In this document: positions 8,116 through 16,571 of the stretch, in pieces
Position numbering within the stretch: the stretch's first letter is position 1
Layout of the letters: the number at the start of each line of letters is the position of its first letter
NCBI GenBank assembly: GCA_905236065.1
Contig: CAJONZ010000020.1
Span: 1 to 37,220, forward strand
DNA: 37,220 bases
Reading direction: 5' to 3'
Source of the DNA: an uncultured Bacteroidaceae bacterium
GTDB lineage: Bacteria > Bacteroidota > Bacteroidia > Bacteroidales > Bacteroidaceae
The notes under the pieces: model-generated
The model's input: the letters and a program-made list of their open reading frames with translations, nothing else
Told to the model about the DNA's origin: nothing
Database searches by the model: none
Translations under genes and position numbers: made by a program

Positions 8116-8123
8116 CAAAAGTA
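8116..8123 (-). promoter_or_regulatory. Promoter -7 box TACTTTTG for uvrB
   Basis: TACTTTTG on the minus strand fits TAnnTTTG and lies 42 bp ahead of the chosen uvrB ATG, which supports that start over the upstream in-frame ATG at 8148. The -33 region is poor. Confidence 0.6.
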
Positions 8124-8197
8124 CGGCTTTTCGGGTTAAGTTGTTCATGAATAATGTTTTTTAACTCACAAGACAGCTTTTTTTTGTTTTTGAGATA

Positions 8198-8228
8198 TTG
8201 ATAAATTCACAATATATTCCTACCTTTG
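8198..8228 (+). promoter_or_regulatory. Promoter for bamD-rpoZ operon (ATTG-N19-TACCTTTG)
   Basis: TACCTTTG at 8221-8228 is an exact TAnnTTTG -7 element, and ATTG at 8198-8201 stands 19 bp upstream as the -33 element. It is 19 bp ahead of the bamD ATG, giving a short leader. Confidence 0.7.
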
Positions 8229-8247
8229 CAAAATATTTCAAGAAAAC

Positions 8248-9093
8248 ATGAGAAAATTGCTTTTTTCTGTTGTCTTTTCGAGCCTGCTGCTGACTTCCTG
8301 TAAGACGGCATACAATGAGGTTTACAAGACGATGGATTATGATTATAAGTATGAGGCTGCAAAGGAATATTATGTTGCCGGACAGTATTCCAAGTGCTAT
8401 CAGATACTGGAAGATTTCGTGATGATGCTGAAGGGTACGGATAAGGCGGAAGAGTCGCTTTTCATGCTTGCCATGTCCTATTACCATCTGCGGGATTACG
8501 AGACTGCCGTACTCTACCTGGATCGGTATTACAAGACTTATACGAAAGGCGTCTATGCAGAGCCTGCCCGTTATTATAGCGGAAAAGCCTCTTATATGCA
8601 GTCGCCCGATACGCGACTGGACCAGTCGCCGACGATTACGGCCATTAACTCTTTGCAGGAGTATCTGGAGTTCTATCCCTATTCCGAGCGGAAGGAAGAG
8701 GTGAACGAAATGATTTATGAATTGCGTAACCGATTGGCATTGAAGGAATATCAGGCAGCCAAGTTGTATTACAATTTAGGAACCTACACGGGTAATTGTG
8801 TGAACGGCGGTAGCAATTACGAAGCTTGTATCATTACTGCGGAGAATGCGCTGAAATCGTACCCTTACACGACGCTACGTGAGGATTTCTACATTATGAT
8901 TCTGCGGGCAAGGTACCGTTTGGCTTCCCACAGTATCGCATCGAAGGTGGAGGAGCGTTACCGTGAGACCATTGACGAATACTATGGCTTTAAGAATCAG
9001 TACCCGGACAGCAAGTATATGCGTGAGGCCCAGCGGATTTTTGAACGTTCCGTAGCCCGGCAGCCGGCACGGGATGATAAGGACATAGATTGA
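8248..9093 (+). CDS. bamD: Outer membrane protein assembly factor BamD (TPR lipoprotein)
   Basis: Periplasm-facing outer-membrane lipoprotein that, with BamA, inserts beta-barrel proteins. The 281 residues start with a signal peptide and lipobox LLTSC, giving C18 as the lipidated residue. The rest is built of helical TPR-like repeats, for example YEAAKEYYVAGQYSKCYQILEDF and ESLFMLAMSYYHLRDYETAVLYLDRY, ending with YRETIDEYYGFKNQYPDSKYM as in BamD/YfiO. It is the first gene of a plus-strand run with rpoZ and a DUF4293 gene, an order I know from other Bacteroidales. A consensus promoter lies directly upstream. A heptamer repeat (9095-9122) separates it from rpoZ. Confidence 0.92.
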   Translation: MRKLLFSVVFSSLLLTSCKTAYNEVYKTMDYDYKYEAAKEYYVAGQYSKCYQILEDFVMMLKGTDKAEESLFMLAMSYYHLRDYETAVLYLDRYYKTYTKGVYAEPARYYSGKASYMQSPDTRLDQSPTITAINSLQEYLEFYPYSERKEEVNEMIYELRNRLALKEYQAAKLYYNLGTYTGNCVNGGSNYEACIITAENALKSYPYTTLREDFYIMILRARYRLASHSIASKVEERYRETIDEYYGFKNQYPDSKYMREAQRIFERSVARQPARDDKDID

Positions 9094-9094
9094 T

Positions 9095-9122
9095 GTTGAA
9101 AGTTAAAAATTAAAAGTTAAAA
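9095..9122. repeat. Heptamer tandem repeat, four copies, bamD-rpoZ gap
   Basis: Units GTTGAAA, GTTAAAA, ATTAAAA, GTTAAAA lie head to tail right after the bamD stop codon and fill most of the 45-bp gap before rpoZ. Confidence 0.75.
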
Positions 9123-9138
9123 TATTTTTTAGAGGATT

Positions 9139-9471
9139 ATGGATTTCAAAAAAACAAATGCACCAACAAACACTGTGACACGTAACTTGATGGATCTCTG
9201 TCAGGATACTCAGAACATCTATGAAACTGTTGCCATCATTGGAAAGCGTGCCAATCAGATTTCCACCATCATGAAGGAGGAACTGACCAAAAAGCTTCAG
9301 GAATTTGGTTCAACTACTGACAATCTGGAGGAGATTTTTGAAAATGAGGAGCAGATTCAGATTTCACGCTATTATGAGCGTCTACCAAAGCCATCACTGA
9401 TTGCCACTCAGGAGTTTATAGAGGGAAAGATTTATTACCGCAATCCGAACAGGGAAAAAGAGCTTCAATGA
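9139..9471 (+). CDS. rpoZ: RNA polymerase omega-type subunit (Bacteroidota form)
   Basis: Small RNA polymerase subunit that helps assemble the beta-prime subunit. The 110-residue protein has the Bacteroidota omega/Rpb6-like signature: MDFKKTNAPTNTVTRNLMDL at the start, ETVAIIGKRANQIS as the core Rpb6-like helix, and ISRYYERLPKPSLIATQEF towards the end. It is divergent from proteobacterial RpoZ, so automatic annotation may call it hypothetical. Its stop codon overlaps the start of the next gene as ATGA (9468-9471), indicating translational coupling. It belongs to the bamD transcription unit. Confidence 0.88.
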   Translation: MDFKKTNAPTNTVTRNLMDLCQDTQNIYETVAIIGKRANQISTIMKEELTKKLQEFGSTTDNLEEIFENEEQIQISRYYERLPKPSLIATQEFIEGKIYYRNPNREKELQ

Positions 9472-9944
9472 TTCAACGCATACAGACCGTATATCTTTTG
9501 CTGGTTGCTATTCTTTCTTTTGTCTCTTTAATCTCGTCGGTGGGTTATTTCACCCTGGCGGATGAGGTGATAGCAACATTCAGTAACTTCACGTTCAGTT
9601 CGGAGCTTACATTTAAAAGTACTGGCCCATACGCATTGGGGGTGTTGCTCATCCTTGTGATTTTGCTGAGTTTGATGAGCATCATGCTTTTCCGTAAACG
9701 TATGCGCCAGTTGCGACTGACCATCATCAGCAGCATTTTGCTTGTCGGGTATGTTGTTGTCTATGTGTTGTTTGCTTATTTCTATAAAGAAAATATTGAC
9801 TTGATTCTTGAGCCGGAGCAGTCGGTTTTCCATCTTCGTTTTGTCTCGGTGTTCCCTGTCCTGAGCTTGATACTGAACATTCTTGCAATCAACGGAATAC
9901 GGAAGGACGAGGCGTTGGTTCGTTCGCTTGACAGACTTCGGTAA
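9468..9944 (+). CDS. DUF4293 family membrane protein
   Basis: A 158-residue inner-membrane protein with four predicted transmembrane helices, near residues 5-28, 52-74, 82-108 and 123-147. It begins MIQRIQTVYLLLVAIL and ends with a short charged tail, as in the DUF4293 family, which is typical of Bacteroidota and has no known biochemical role. The gene overlaps rpoZ by 4 bp, a conserved arrangement, so it is probably co-expressed with the polymerase subunit. A function cannot be assigned from sequence. Confidence 0.8.
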   Translation: MIQRIQTVYLLLVAILSFVSLISSVGYFTLADEVIATFSNFTFSSELTFKSTGPYALGVLLILVILLSLMSIMLFRKRMRQLRLTIISSILLVGYVVVYVLFAYFYKENIDLILEPEQSVFHLRFVSVFPVLSLILNILAINGIRKDEALVRSLDRLR

Positions 9945-9961
9945 CTGAAAATAGAAAATTG

Positions 9962-11134
9962 ATGTTAGGGAAAAATAGTAAGATTTTTGTGGCCGGTCAT
10001 CACGGTTTGGTCGGTTCTGCCATTTGGAACAACTTGAAAAGCCGTGGCTATGAGAATCTTGTCGGAAAGTCTCACCGTGAACTGGACTTGATGGATCCTG
10101 TAGCGGTGAAGGCTTTTTTTGATGAGGAAAAGCCAGATGCGGTGGTGCTTGCCGCTGCCCATGTGGGAGGCATCATGGCAAATTTGCAGTATCGTGCGGA
10201 CTTTATCTACCAGAATTTGCAGATTCAGCAGAATGTGATAGGCGAGGCTTGGAAGCACGGCGTGAAAAAGCTGCTCTTCCTTGGTTCAACCTGCATCTAT
10301 CCAGGCGAGGCGCCTCAACCCATGCCGGAGGATTGTCTGCTGACCTCTCCGCTGGAATATACCAACGAGCCGTATGCCATTGCCAAGATTGCCGGACTAA
10401 AGATGTGTGAATCGTTCAACCTGCAATATGGCACGAACTACATTGCCGTGATGCCCACGAATTTGTATGGCCCTAACGACAATTTCCATTTGGAGAATAG
10501 TCATGTGCTTCCGGCCATGATTCGTAAAATCCATCTGGCAAAGTGTCTGAACGAAGGGGATTGGGAGGCTGTGAGAAAGGACCTGAGCCTTCGCCCTGTG
10601 AGCATGAAGGTGCCCAAGATGGTGGATGGACAGGCTGCACCTGATGCCGAAGCCGCACGAGCTACGCAGACCATCATGGCAACGGCGATGAGTGATGAAT
10701 ACACGATTTTGCAAGTGCTTCGTCACTATGGCATTACGCCGCAGGCTGTCACGCTGTGGGGTACGGGTGCTCCGATGCGTGAGTTCCTGTGGAGCGAGGA
10801 GATGGCAGACGCATCCGTATATTGTCTCTTGAACGTGGATTTCCAGGATATTCTTGACAGTCAGGATTTCGTGAACAACCGTGACGGAATCAAGGAAATA
10901 CGCAATTGCCATATCAATGTGGGCACAGGCAAGGAAATCTCCATCAAGGCCGTGGCAGAGAAAATCGTGGCTGAGATTGGATTTAAAGGAGCTTTGTGTT
11001 GGGATGGCAGCAAGCCGGATGGTACCCGCAAGAAATTGACAGATGTTTCCAAACTTCACCGTCTGGGCTGGCATCATACCATCGAGATAGATGAAGGCAT
11101 CCACAGGCTGTATAAGTGGTATCTGGAGAATTGA
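9962..11134 (+). CDS. fcl: GDP-L-fucose synthase
   Basis: NADPH-dependent epimerase/reductase making GDP-L-fucose from GDP-4-keto-6-deoxymannose in the cytoplasm. It shows the Rossmann motif GHHGLVG (12-18), the catalytic serine and tyrosine-lysine pair in LGSTCIYPG and [24 protein letters not shown] and GAPMREFLW. The start is the ATG at 9962; a TTG three bases earlier is less likely. At 390 residues it is about 70 longer than the 321-residue E. coli enzyme. Most of the surplus is an insert of about 60 residues before [13 protein letters not shown], with a smaller one before INVGTG. gmd follows after a 34-bp gap, so both steps from GDP-mannose are encoded together. The fucose could serve capsule, O-antigen or O-glycoproteins. 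Confidence 0.95.
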   Translation: MLGKNSKIFVAGHHGLVGSAIWNNLKSRGYENLVGKSHRELDLMDPVAVKAFFDEEKPDAVVLAAAHVGGIMANLQYRADFIYQNLQIQQNVIGEAWKHGVKKLLFLGSTCIYPGEAPQPMPEDCLLTSPLEYTNEPYAIAKIAGLKMCESFNLQYGTNYIAVMPTNLYGPNDNFHLENSHVLPAMIRKIHLAKCLNEGDWEAVRKDLSLRPVSMKVPKMVDGQAAPDAEAARATQTIMATAMSDEYTILQVLRHYGITPQAVTLWGTGAPMREFLWSEEMADASVYCLLNVDFQDILDSQDFVNNRDGIKEIRNCHINVGTGKEISIKAVAEKIVAEIGFKGALCWDGSKPDGTRKKLTDVSKLHRLGWHHTIEIDEGIHRLYKWYLEN

Positions 11135-11171
11135 AGATTGTAAGATTAAAATTGAAGATTGTAAGATTATG
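11130..11171. repeat. 21-bp tandem duplication across the fcl-gmd junction
   Basis: Two abutting 21-bp copies, 11130-11150 and 11151-11171, differ only in their last two bases. Copy 1 contains the fcl stop codon (11132-11134); copy 2 ends in the gmd start codon (11169-11171). The length is three times seven, in line with the heptamer repeats seen at other gene junctions here. Confidence 0.85.
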
Positions 11172-12281
11172 TCAGAAAGAAAAGTTGCTCTCATAACTGG
11201 CGTGACAGGTCAGGATGGTTCATACCTTTCGGAGTTTCTTTTGGCGAAAGGTTATGCAGTTCATGGTATCATTCGCCGCAGTTCGGTCGATTATCGTGAA
11301 CGCATTGCCCACCTTGAGGGACAACCCAATTTCCATTTGCATTATGGCGACATGGGAGACTCCATGTCTATTCTTCAGGTGGTTAGCAAGGTGCGCCCGA
11401 CGGAGATTTACAACCTTGCCGCACAATCGCACGTACAGGTAAGTTTCGATGCACCAGAGTTTACGGCTGACGTGGATGCTGTCGGTGTGCTACGCATATT
11501 GGAGGCTGTCCGTATGTGTGGCCTGAAGGATTCTTGCCGCATTTATCAGGCGAGTACCTCTGAACTATATGGAAAGGTTGAGGAAGTGCCACAGAATGAG
11601 AATACGCCTTTCCATCCTTATTCTCCATACGCAGTGGCAAAGCTTTATGGCTTCTGGATTGTGAAAGAATACCGTGAGGCATATCATATGTACTGTTGCT
11701 CAGGTATTCTTTTTAACCATGAGTCAGAGCGTCGGGGAGAAACTTTTGTAACCCGCAAGATTACTCTTGCCGCAGCCCGCATTGCACAGGGTAAGCAGGA
11801 TAAACTTTATCTTGGAAACCTCTCGTCGCTCCGTGACTGGGGCTATGCGAAGGACTATGTGGAGTGTATGTGGCTCATTCTGCAAAATGAAAAGCCAGAG
11901 GATTTCGTCATTGCCACGGGTGAGCAGCACAGCGTCCGTGAGTTTGCCTATCATGCTTTCAAGACCGCAGGCATTGAACTGGAATTCAGGGGTGAAGGCA
12001 TGAATGAAAAAGGTGTTTGCGTGGCAGGGCCGGAGCGTCTGATTGGCAAGACGCTGATAGAGGTTTCCGCTGATTTCTACCGTCCGACGGATGTCGTGAA
12101 CCTTTGGGGCGACCCGACAAAGGCGAAGGAGCAACTGGGCTGGAACCCGACGAAGACGAGTTTCGAGCAACTGGTCAGCATCATGGTGAAACATGACATG
12201 AAAAAGGTTGCTGCAGACCACGTTGCCAGTCTTGTGCGCACCAACCTTGCTGAATATTTGGAAAAAGGTGTTGTGAAATAA
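11169..12281 (+). CDS. gmd: GDP-mannose 4,6-dehydratase
   Basis: Short-chain dehydrogenase-type enzyme that makes GDP-4-keto-6-deoxy-D-mannose, the substrate of the neighbouring Fcl. The 370 residues carry the NAD(P) motif [11 protein letters not shown] near the start, RRSS for the NADP phosphate, [12 protein letters not shown], the catalytic [11 protein letters not shown] and [10 protein letters not shown] (Tyr-x-x-x-Lys), and [16 protein letters not shown], all typical of Gmd. The ATG at 11169 starts [18 protein letters not shown] longer frame into fcl (from 11091) is only read-through of the duplicated 21-bp repeat. The stop lies 4 bp from the convergent nuclease gene, with no clear terminator between them. 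Confidence 0.96.
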   Translation: MSERKVALITGVTGQDGSYLSEFLLAKGYAVHGIIRRSSVDYRERIAHLEGQPNFHLHYGDMGDSMSILQVVSKVRPTEIYNLAAQSHVQVSFDAPEFTADVDAVGVLRILEAVRMCGLKDSCRIYQASTSELYGKVEEVPQNENTPFHPYSPYAVAKLYGFWIVKEYREAYHMYCCSGILFNHESERRGETFVTRKITLAAARIAQGKQDKLYLGNLSSLRDWGYAKDYVECMWLILQNEKPEDFVIATGEQHSVREFAYHAFKTAGIELEFRGEGMNEKGVCVAGPERLIGKTLIEVSADFYRPTDVVNLWGDPTKAKEQLGWNPTKTSFEQLVSIMVKHDMKKVAADHVASLVRTNLAEYLEKGVVK

Positions 12282-12285
12282 CGTC

Positions 12286-13227
12286 TTATAGTCCAGGCCA
12301 GAGTGAGATGTCGCAGGTGCTTTCCACGGCGTTCTCAACCGCATCCGTCAGATTACAGAAAAAATCAATACCTGTGCGTTGCTCCAATTCGTCCACGGTG
12401 CAGACAGCGTTTCTGCGGAATGTTTGCATGGCTGTCGCATCCTGCGTATTTAGGTGGTAGTCTTTGTGTTCCATCCAGAATCCGATGGCTTTTGCGTCTC
12501 CATTTTTGGCGACAAAAAGGCAAGCCATGAAATAGTATTTGGGAACGGCCATCCTGACCACTTCACCTTGTGTGTTCCTTACATTGATATAGTCGAGGAT
12601 GTTATCTTCGGTGTTGATGGTGCCTCCCTTGGTAATGTAGAGTGTGCCCTCGTAGAAGGTGGATGATTGGTTGATGACGCCACGTCCCCAGATGTCACGA
12701 GCCTTGTCTTCAATTTCTCCCCAGTAATCTGCGTTGAAAGTTGAGTTCTGCGGTGACATGTTTGTCATGTAGAAAGTCTGCTCGTTGGCCTCCGTTGAAT
12801 AGTAACGCTCGGCACTGCCCACCAAGTGACCTCGGCTGTAACCCGTGAAGTTCTGCACATCCACTTGATATTGCTTCTGGTTGTTGTAGAAGGGATCTGG
12901 ATTCCAGGCATTCGTGCGGGTGGGAGCGTTCTTCTGCGCATTTTTGATGTTGTAGGTGTAGGCCACCCAGCGTGGATGCATGTGAGCCTTGTCATATTCC
13001 AGCGCAAAGTTTACATCGCCGTTAGGAAGTTTGTGACAGATGTAGTCATAGTGAGCGTCCAGTTTCGGAATCTCATATCCGTTGACACTGGCATCGTCGC
13101 TGACCACATTCGCATTGACATTGTTTGTGTTTGTGTCTTGCGACTCATTTTCTTTCTTGTCGCAAGAAAACATAATAGTGGCACTGAGTGCCAGTGCCAC
13201 TATAAGTTGTGTCTTATTAATTTGCAT
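12286..13227 (-). CDS. DNA/RNA non-specific endonuclease (beta-beta-alpha-metal), lipoprotein
   Basis: Predicted secreted nuclease of the Serratia/NucA type, 313 residues. The signal peptide ends in lipobox MFSC with C22, so it should be anchored to a membrane, probably the cell surface, given the acidic Asn/Asp-rich stretch after it (DKKENESQD). The catalytic motif is SRGH (131-134; the family consensus is DRGH), with general base H134, metal ligand N165 in STFNADYW and E173 in EIEDKA, spaced as N119 and E127 in Serratia nuclease. The N-terminal Asp of DRGH is replaced by Ser. Its start overlaps the stop of the large lipoprotein gene upstream by 11 bp, so the two are translated as a pair. 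It closes the TonB receptor-DUF5689 locus, in which it likely cuts extracellular nucleic acid. Confidence 0.9.
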   Translation of the reverse strand: MQINKTQLIVALALSATIMFSCDKKENESQDTNTNNVNANVVSDDASVNGYEIPKLDAHYDYICHKLPNGDVNFALEYDKAHMHPRWVAYTYNIKNAQKNAPTRTNAWNPDPFYNNQKQYQVDVQNFTGYSRGHLVGSAERYYSTEANEQTFYMTNMSPQNSTFNADYWGEIEDKARDIWGRGVINQSSTFYEGTLYITKGGTINTEDNILDYINVRNTQGEVVRMAVPKYYFMACLFVAKNGDAKAIGFWMEHKDYHLNTQDATAMQTFRRNAVCTVDELEQRTGIDFFCNLTDAVENAVESTCDISLWPGL

Positions 13228-15670
13228 AAGTAATGGTGATTGTCTTTACACGGAGCTGTACACCAGCTGCTGTGCTGGCATTGTTGTAAACCAATGAATT
13301 GCCGGATGCCGAGAGGGTGGCAGTGGTGTTGCCCACGTAGTCGGTTCCATTGTAGGAGTCGCAAGTCATGACGACCTTGGCGATTGTCTTATGGCCATTG
13401 AACGTGATGGTGTTGTTGGCATAGACACGCACACCATTTGTCGCATCGTAATATTTAGGTGCATTGCTGTTGGTGCCAGCTGCAAACTCAATGGTTGTTC
13501 CATCGGATACCGATACGGTGCTGACAACTGCGGCGTTTGCATAGCCAAAGGTTGAAAGGTCAATAGTAATAGACTCGCTACCTGCCGTTATGCCAGCATT
13601 GGTCAGTGTGACAGTCGTTCCGCTGATGGAAATGCCGTCTGAAGAACCAGGTGTGGGCGTTGGGTCATCAGGAGTGGGGTCGGAACCGCCTTCACCTGTG
13701 CTGCCGTTAATGGATATGAGGTATGCCTCTTTGGTAACGGTTTCTGGCGTATTGCCTCTATAGTTTACAAGTGGGCCATAGACGACGACCTTATCACCTT
13801 TCTTCAGTTTATTGGCATCGGTGAAGTGTTGGTTGCCAATGTCGTATGCGTTATAAATCTGGAATTTATTGGCATCGGTACCGTCGTCGGAAATGTAGAA
13901 CTTTGCATTGCCGTAGTCACCCGTATCAATGCTCGGAACAGAGCAGATGATGCCTTCTATATATTTGGCTTCAGATTTTTGGTCTGCGGGCAGTGCATTC
14001 GTGAATGCGAGAGCAGCGGCTACATTGAACGGATTTGCCTGAGTGCCATCTCCCTTTTGCTCACCTATCGGAACAGGTTCTGCGTCAGGGTCAGTGCCGT
14101 AGCTCTGTCCGTCGAGCAATGCCCATGTGGTAGATTTCATACCCTGTACGCCAAAGTATTTCTCAAATGAACCGTAGAGCACGACCTTCTTACCGATGTT
14201 TGTGGCAATGGAAGGATTGAGAGCGGTGCGGAGGTCACCGGCAGGAAGTTGAACAGGGAATACGTTGCTTGTGTTGGTCTCGCTTGGAGAGTCGGCAATC
14301 AAAATCTCGGTCTCAGAAGCAGAAGCCGCACTGAATCTTGCACCTTCGTCCAGTTTCTGTCCGTCGATATAGCCGACGATGTAACCTGTGACGTAACCAT
14401 TTCCGCTGGTCACGGCTTTTGCTGCGCTTACACTGAGGGGAGCAGCCTTGCTTCCGTTTGTCTCACTGGGGTTGGGGTTGTCGTTTCCACCCTCAGCAAC
14501 GCCTTCTTCCAAAAGGAAGTTTGTGATTTCCCATGTGGTTGAGCCTGTTTCTGGAGCATAGAAATAGAAGGCGAAATAGACGGCATCCTGATTGACAAAC
14601 TCGTCTGGAATCTGAATCTGACCGCTTGAATAGAGCGTCCAGTCGGTATGAGGAGATGCCACAGGCGTGAAGCTGAGCGGTGTCCAGGTGGCATTGTTGA
14701 AGTTTGCCACGTTGCCATCATAGTTCTTTGAGACATAAACCTTGTGGTAGTTCTGCCAGTTACTTACGTTATTGGTGTATTTGATGGTGTTGTCGAACGA
14801 GAGGCGGACCTTCCCACTTTCGCATTTGGTCGTAAGTGACGGAGAAATGAGGTAGCCTTCAACTTCTTTGTTGCTCTTATCGGCTGCGCCATTCCATTTT
14901 TGATAACCTGTAGCCTGAGTGTAGCTTGCGCCTTGGCTCCAAGGTGTATTCTTCAGGTCGTATGTTGAGAAGGTTTGGAGGTTCGCATTCTTGTATGGAA
15001 GTGCATTGTCACCGCTACCACCATTGCCGCCATCGGCAGAACCTTCTTCAATCATGAAATTCTCAAGTTCCCATGTAGTAGAGGCACTGGCCGGGGCATA
15101 GAAATAGAATGCAATATAGACGGAGTCGTGGTTGACAAACTCGTCAGGAATCTGTATGTAACCACTGGAGTAAAGCGTCCAGTCTGTATATGGAGAAGCC
15201 TCTGGCGTAAATGGGAGTTCTGTCCAAGTGGCGTTGTTGAAGTTCACGGAGTTTCCGTCAAAGTTCTTTGAAATGTAGATTTTGTGATACTTCTCCCAGT
15301 TGTTCACATTATTGGTGTAGCGAATGGTCTGGTCAAATGAGATTCGAACCTTTCCGCTTGGTGCATTTGTATTCAGGGCAGGTGAAATCAGGTAAGACTC
15401 AACCTCCTGATTGCTTTTGTCCGCAGCTCCGTTCCATTTCTGATAACCTGTGGCTTGCGTGTAGCTTGAACCAGGACTCCATGCTGGATAGCCTGGTTTT
15501 AGGTCGTAGGAAGTGAATGTGGAAAGACTGGCGCTTTTGTAAGGCAGTTTCTTACCGAAGGATATGGAGCCGTCTTCATTAATGTCGTAAGGCATGGGTA
15601 CATCGGAACAAGAAGTCGTAATTCCGATTGTAGCTGCTGCGATGAGCAGAAGTGAATATATCTTTTTCAT
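13217..15670 (-). CDS. Large surface lipoprotein with two tandem choice-of-anchor-J-like domains and OB-like (DUF6359-type) domains
   Basis: An 817-residue lipoprotein (TTSC, C21). Residues 42-210 and 224-390 are a tandem duplication with a period of about 181; both copies share YTQATGYQKWNGAADKSN and WTLYSSG.IQIPDEFVN and resemble choice-of-anchor-J adhesive beta-sandwich domains. Residues 406-520 (GYVTGYIVGYIDG) look like a DUF6359-type domain, and 541-655 (KYIEGIICSVPS, KGDKVVVYGPLVNY) like an OB-fold of the sort often attached to secreted nucleases. A Pro/Thr/Asp linker (660-676) leads to a last beta-rich domain (678-817). No nuclease catalytic residues are seen, so it more likely binds substrate or partners. 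It lies between the DUF5689 lipoprotein and the nuclease. Domain names are from pattern memory, not a search. Confidence 0.8.
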   Translation of the reverse strand: MKKIYSLLLIAAATIGITTSCSDVPMPYDINEDGSISFGKKLPYKSASLSTFTSYDLKPGYPAWSPGSSYTQATGYQKWNGAADKSNQEVESYLISPALNTNAPSGKVRISFDQTIRYTNNVNNWEKYHKIYISKNFDGNSVNFNNATWTELPFTPEASPYTDWTLYSSGYIQIPDEFVNHDSVYIAFYFYAPASASTTWELENFMIEEGSADGGNGGSGDNALPYKNANLQTFSTYDLKNTPWSQGASYTQATGYQKWNGAADKSNKEVEGYLISPSLTTKCESGKVRLSFDNTIKYTNNVSNWQNYHKVYVSKNYDGNVANFNNATWTPLSFTPVASPHTDWTLYSSGQIQIPDEFVNQDAVYFAFYFYAPETGSTTWEITNFLLEEGVAEGGNDNPNPSETNGSKAAPLSVSAAKAVTSGNGYVTGYIVGYIDGQKLDEGARFSAASASETEILIADSPSETNTSNVFPVQLPAGDLRTALNPSIATNIGKKVVLYGSFEKYFGVQGMKSTTWALLDGQSYGTDPDAEPVPIGEQKGDGTQANPFNVAAALAFTNALPADQKSEAKYIEGIICSVPSIDTGDYGNAKFYISDDGTDANKFQIYNAYDIGNQHFTDANKLKKGDKVVVYGPLVNYRGNTPETVTKEAYLISINGSTGEGGSDPTPDDPTPTPGSSDGISISGTTVTLTNAGITAGSESITIDLSTFGYANAAVVSTVSVSDGTTIEFAAGTNSNAPKYYDATNGVRVYANNTITFNGHKTIAKVVMTCDSYNGTDYVGNTTATLSASGNSLVYNNASTAAGVQLRVKTITITYAN

Positions 15671-15700
15671 GTGATTTTAAGTTTTTACGTGTTGGAGATT

Positions 15701-16564
15701 TTATTTGTCAAGCTCTATGATGTCGTCAATGGAGCGGAGTGAAAGCTGATAACTTGTGGAGTATCGGTTTAGCAAGCCGTAAATAGTCTTTTTGCCAGGT
15801 TGGATGGTGTCTCCGGCAAAGGTGGCCGAAGTGCTTGTGTAGAGCAGTTGCTTTACGTTGGTTCCATTAATCACAATGTCATGGTATTCAGAATAAGTAT
15901 CACCTTCCCATGTCCAATGTGCGTATGGCCATCCTGCATCCTTGATTTCTGCATTTTTCATTACGACAAGCATGGGGGTGAGTTGGGTAATGTTTGCGGA
16001 GGTGAGGTCTGCGGCTGTGACTTCGCGGGCTTGAACCAACTCTGGATGTGGTTTACCAACCTTTTGTACGTGTGTTTTCATCATGTCAAGAGGCATGGGG
16101 CCAAGACGCCTGACGTCGTTCGTATTGATGTATGGCATTCCAATGCGTGGTGCTTGCCCGTAGCCGCCGACATAAAGTCCTTTCAGGTTGATGCGAATGA
16201 TTTGTCCGACGGGAAAGAGTGTGTAAAGACAACCTACGCCCTTGATGCCCACGCCGATGCCACCCTCAGAGGTGTCTAACGTGCCGTCCGCAGCGATAGG
16301 CTGAATGTAGATGAATTGGTAAATGTTGCCAGAGAGGTCGTTGGCCGTTACCACTCCTTCAACCACTTCGTCGGTCATCACCTGCGTATAGCTTGAGTTG
16401 TTGATGAACGATGCGTATGTGGTTCGGAGTTTCTGAATGGTTGTTGTAGGCTCACCAACGTTTTCGGCAGTGTTGATGTCATTGTCAACCGCCTCCGCCT
16501 TCCAGTTATTCATGCAAGATGCTGTCAGCATACCTGCAAATATCACGAATAAAATCTTTTTCAT
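15701..16564 (-). CDS. DUF5689 domain lipoprotein
   Basis: A 287-residue lipoprotein (LTASC, C17). After the anchor it shows the DUF5689 pattern: TTIQKLRTTYA, then VVEGVVTANDLSGNIYQFIYIQ and GGIGVGI, an OB-like beta-barrel domain; a second half contains LTPMLVVMKNAEI and ends ISTSYQLSLRSIDDIIEL-type strands. Such proteins stand next to TonB-dependent receptors and secreted nucleases in Bacteroidota, where I infer they play the SusD-like capture role. The start is the ATG at 16564 (MKKILFVIFAGML); the longer frame to 16660 would overlap the receptor gene by 89 bp and spoil the signal peptide. Gap to the receptor stop is 7 bp, so they are co-transcribed. Confidence 0.85.
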   Translation of the reverse strand: MKKILFVIFAGMLTASCMNNWKAEAVDNDINTAENVGEPTTTIQKLRTTYASFINNSSYTQVMTDEVVEGVVTANDLSGNIYQFIYIQPIAADGTLDTSEGGIGVGIKGVGCLYTLFPVGQIIRINLKGLYVGGYGQAPRIGMPYINTNDVRRLGPMPLDMMKTHVQKVGKPHPELVQAREVTAADLTSANITQLTPMLVVMKNAEIKDAGWPYAHWTWEGDTYSEYHDIVINGTNVKQLLYTSTSATFAGDTIQPGKKTIYGLLNRYSTSYQLSLRSIDDIIELDK

Positions 16565-16571
16565 AGCTGTT

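Noticed and set aside
8074-8148. N-terminal extension of uvrB
   Set aside because: The extra 25 codons do not match UvrB proteins and a -7 promoter box lies inside them (8116-8123).
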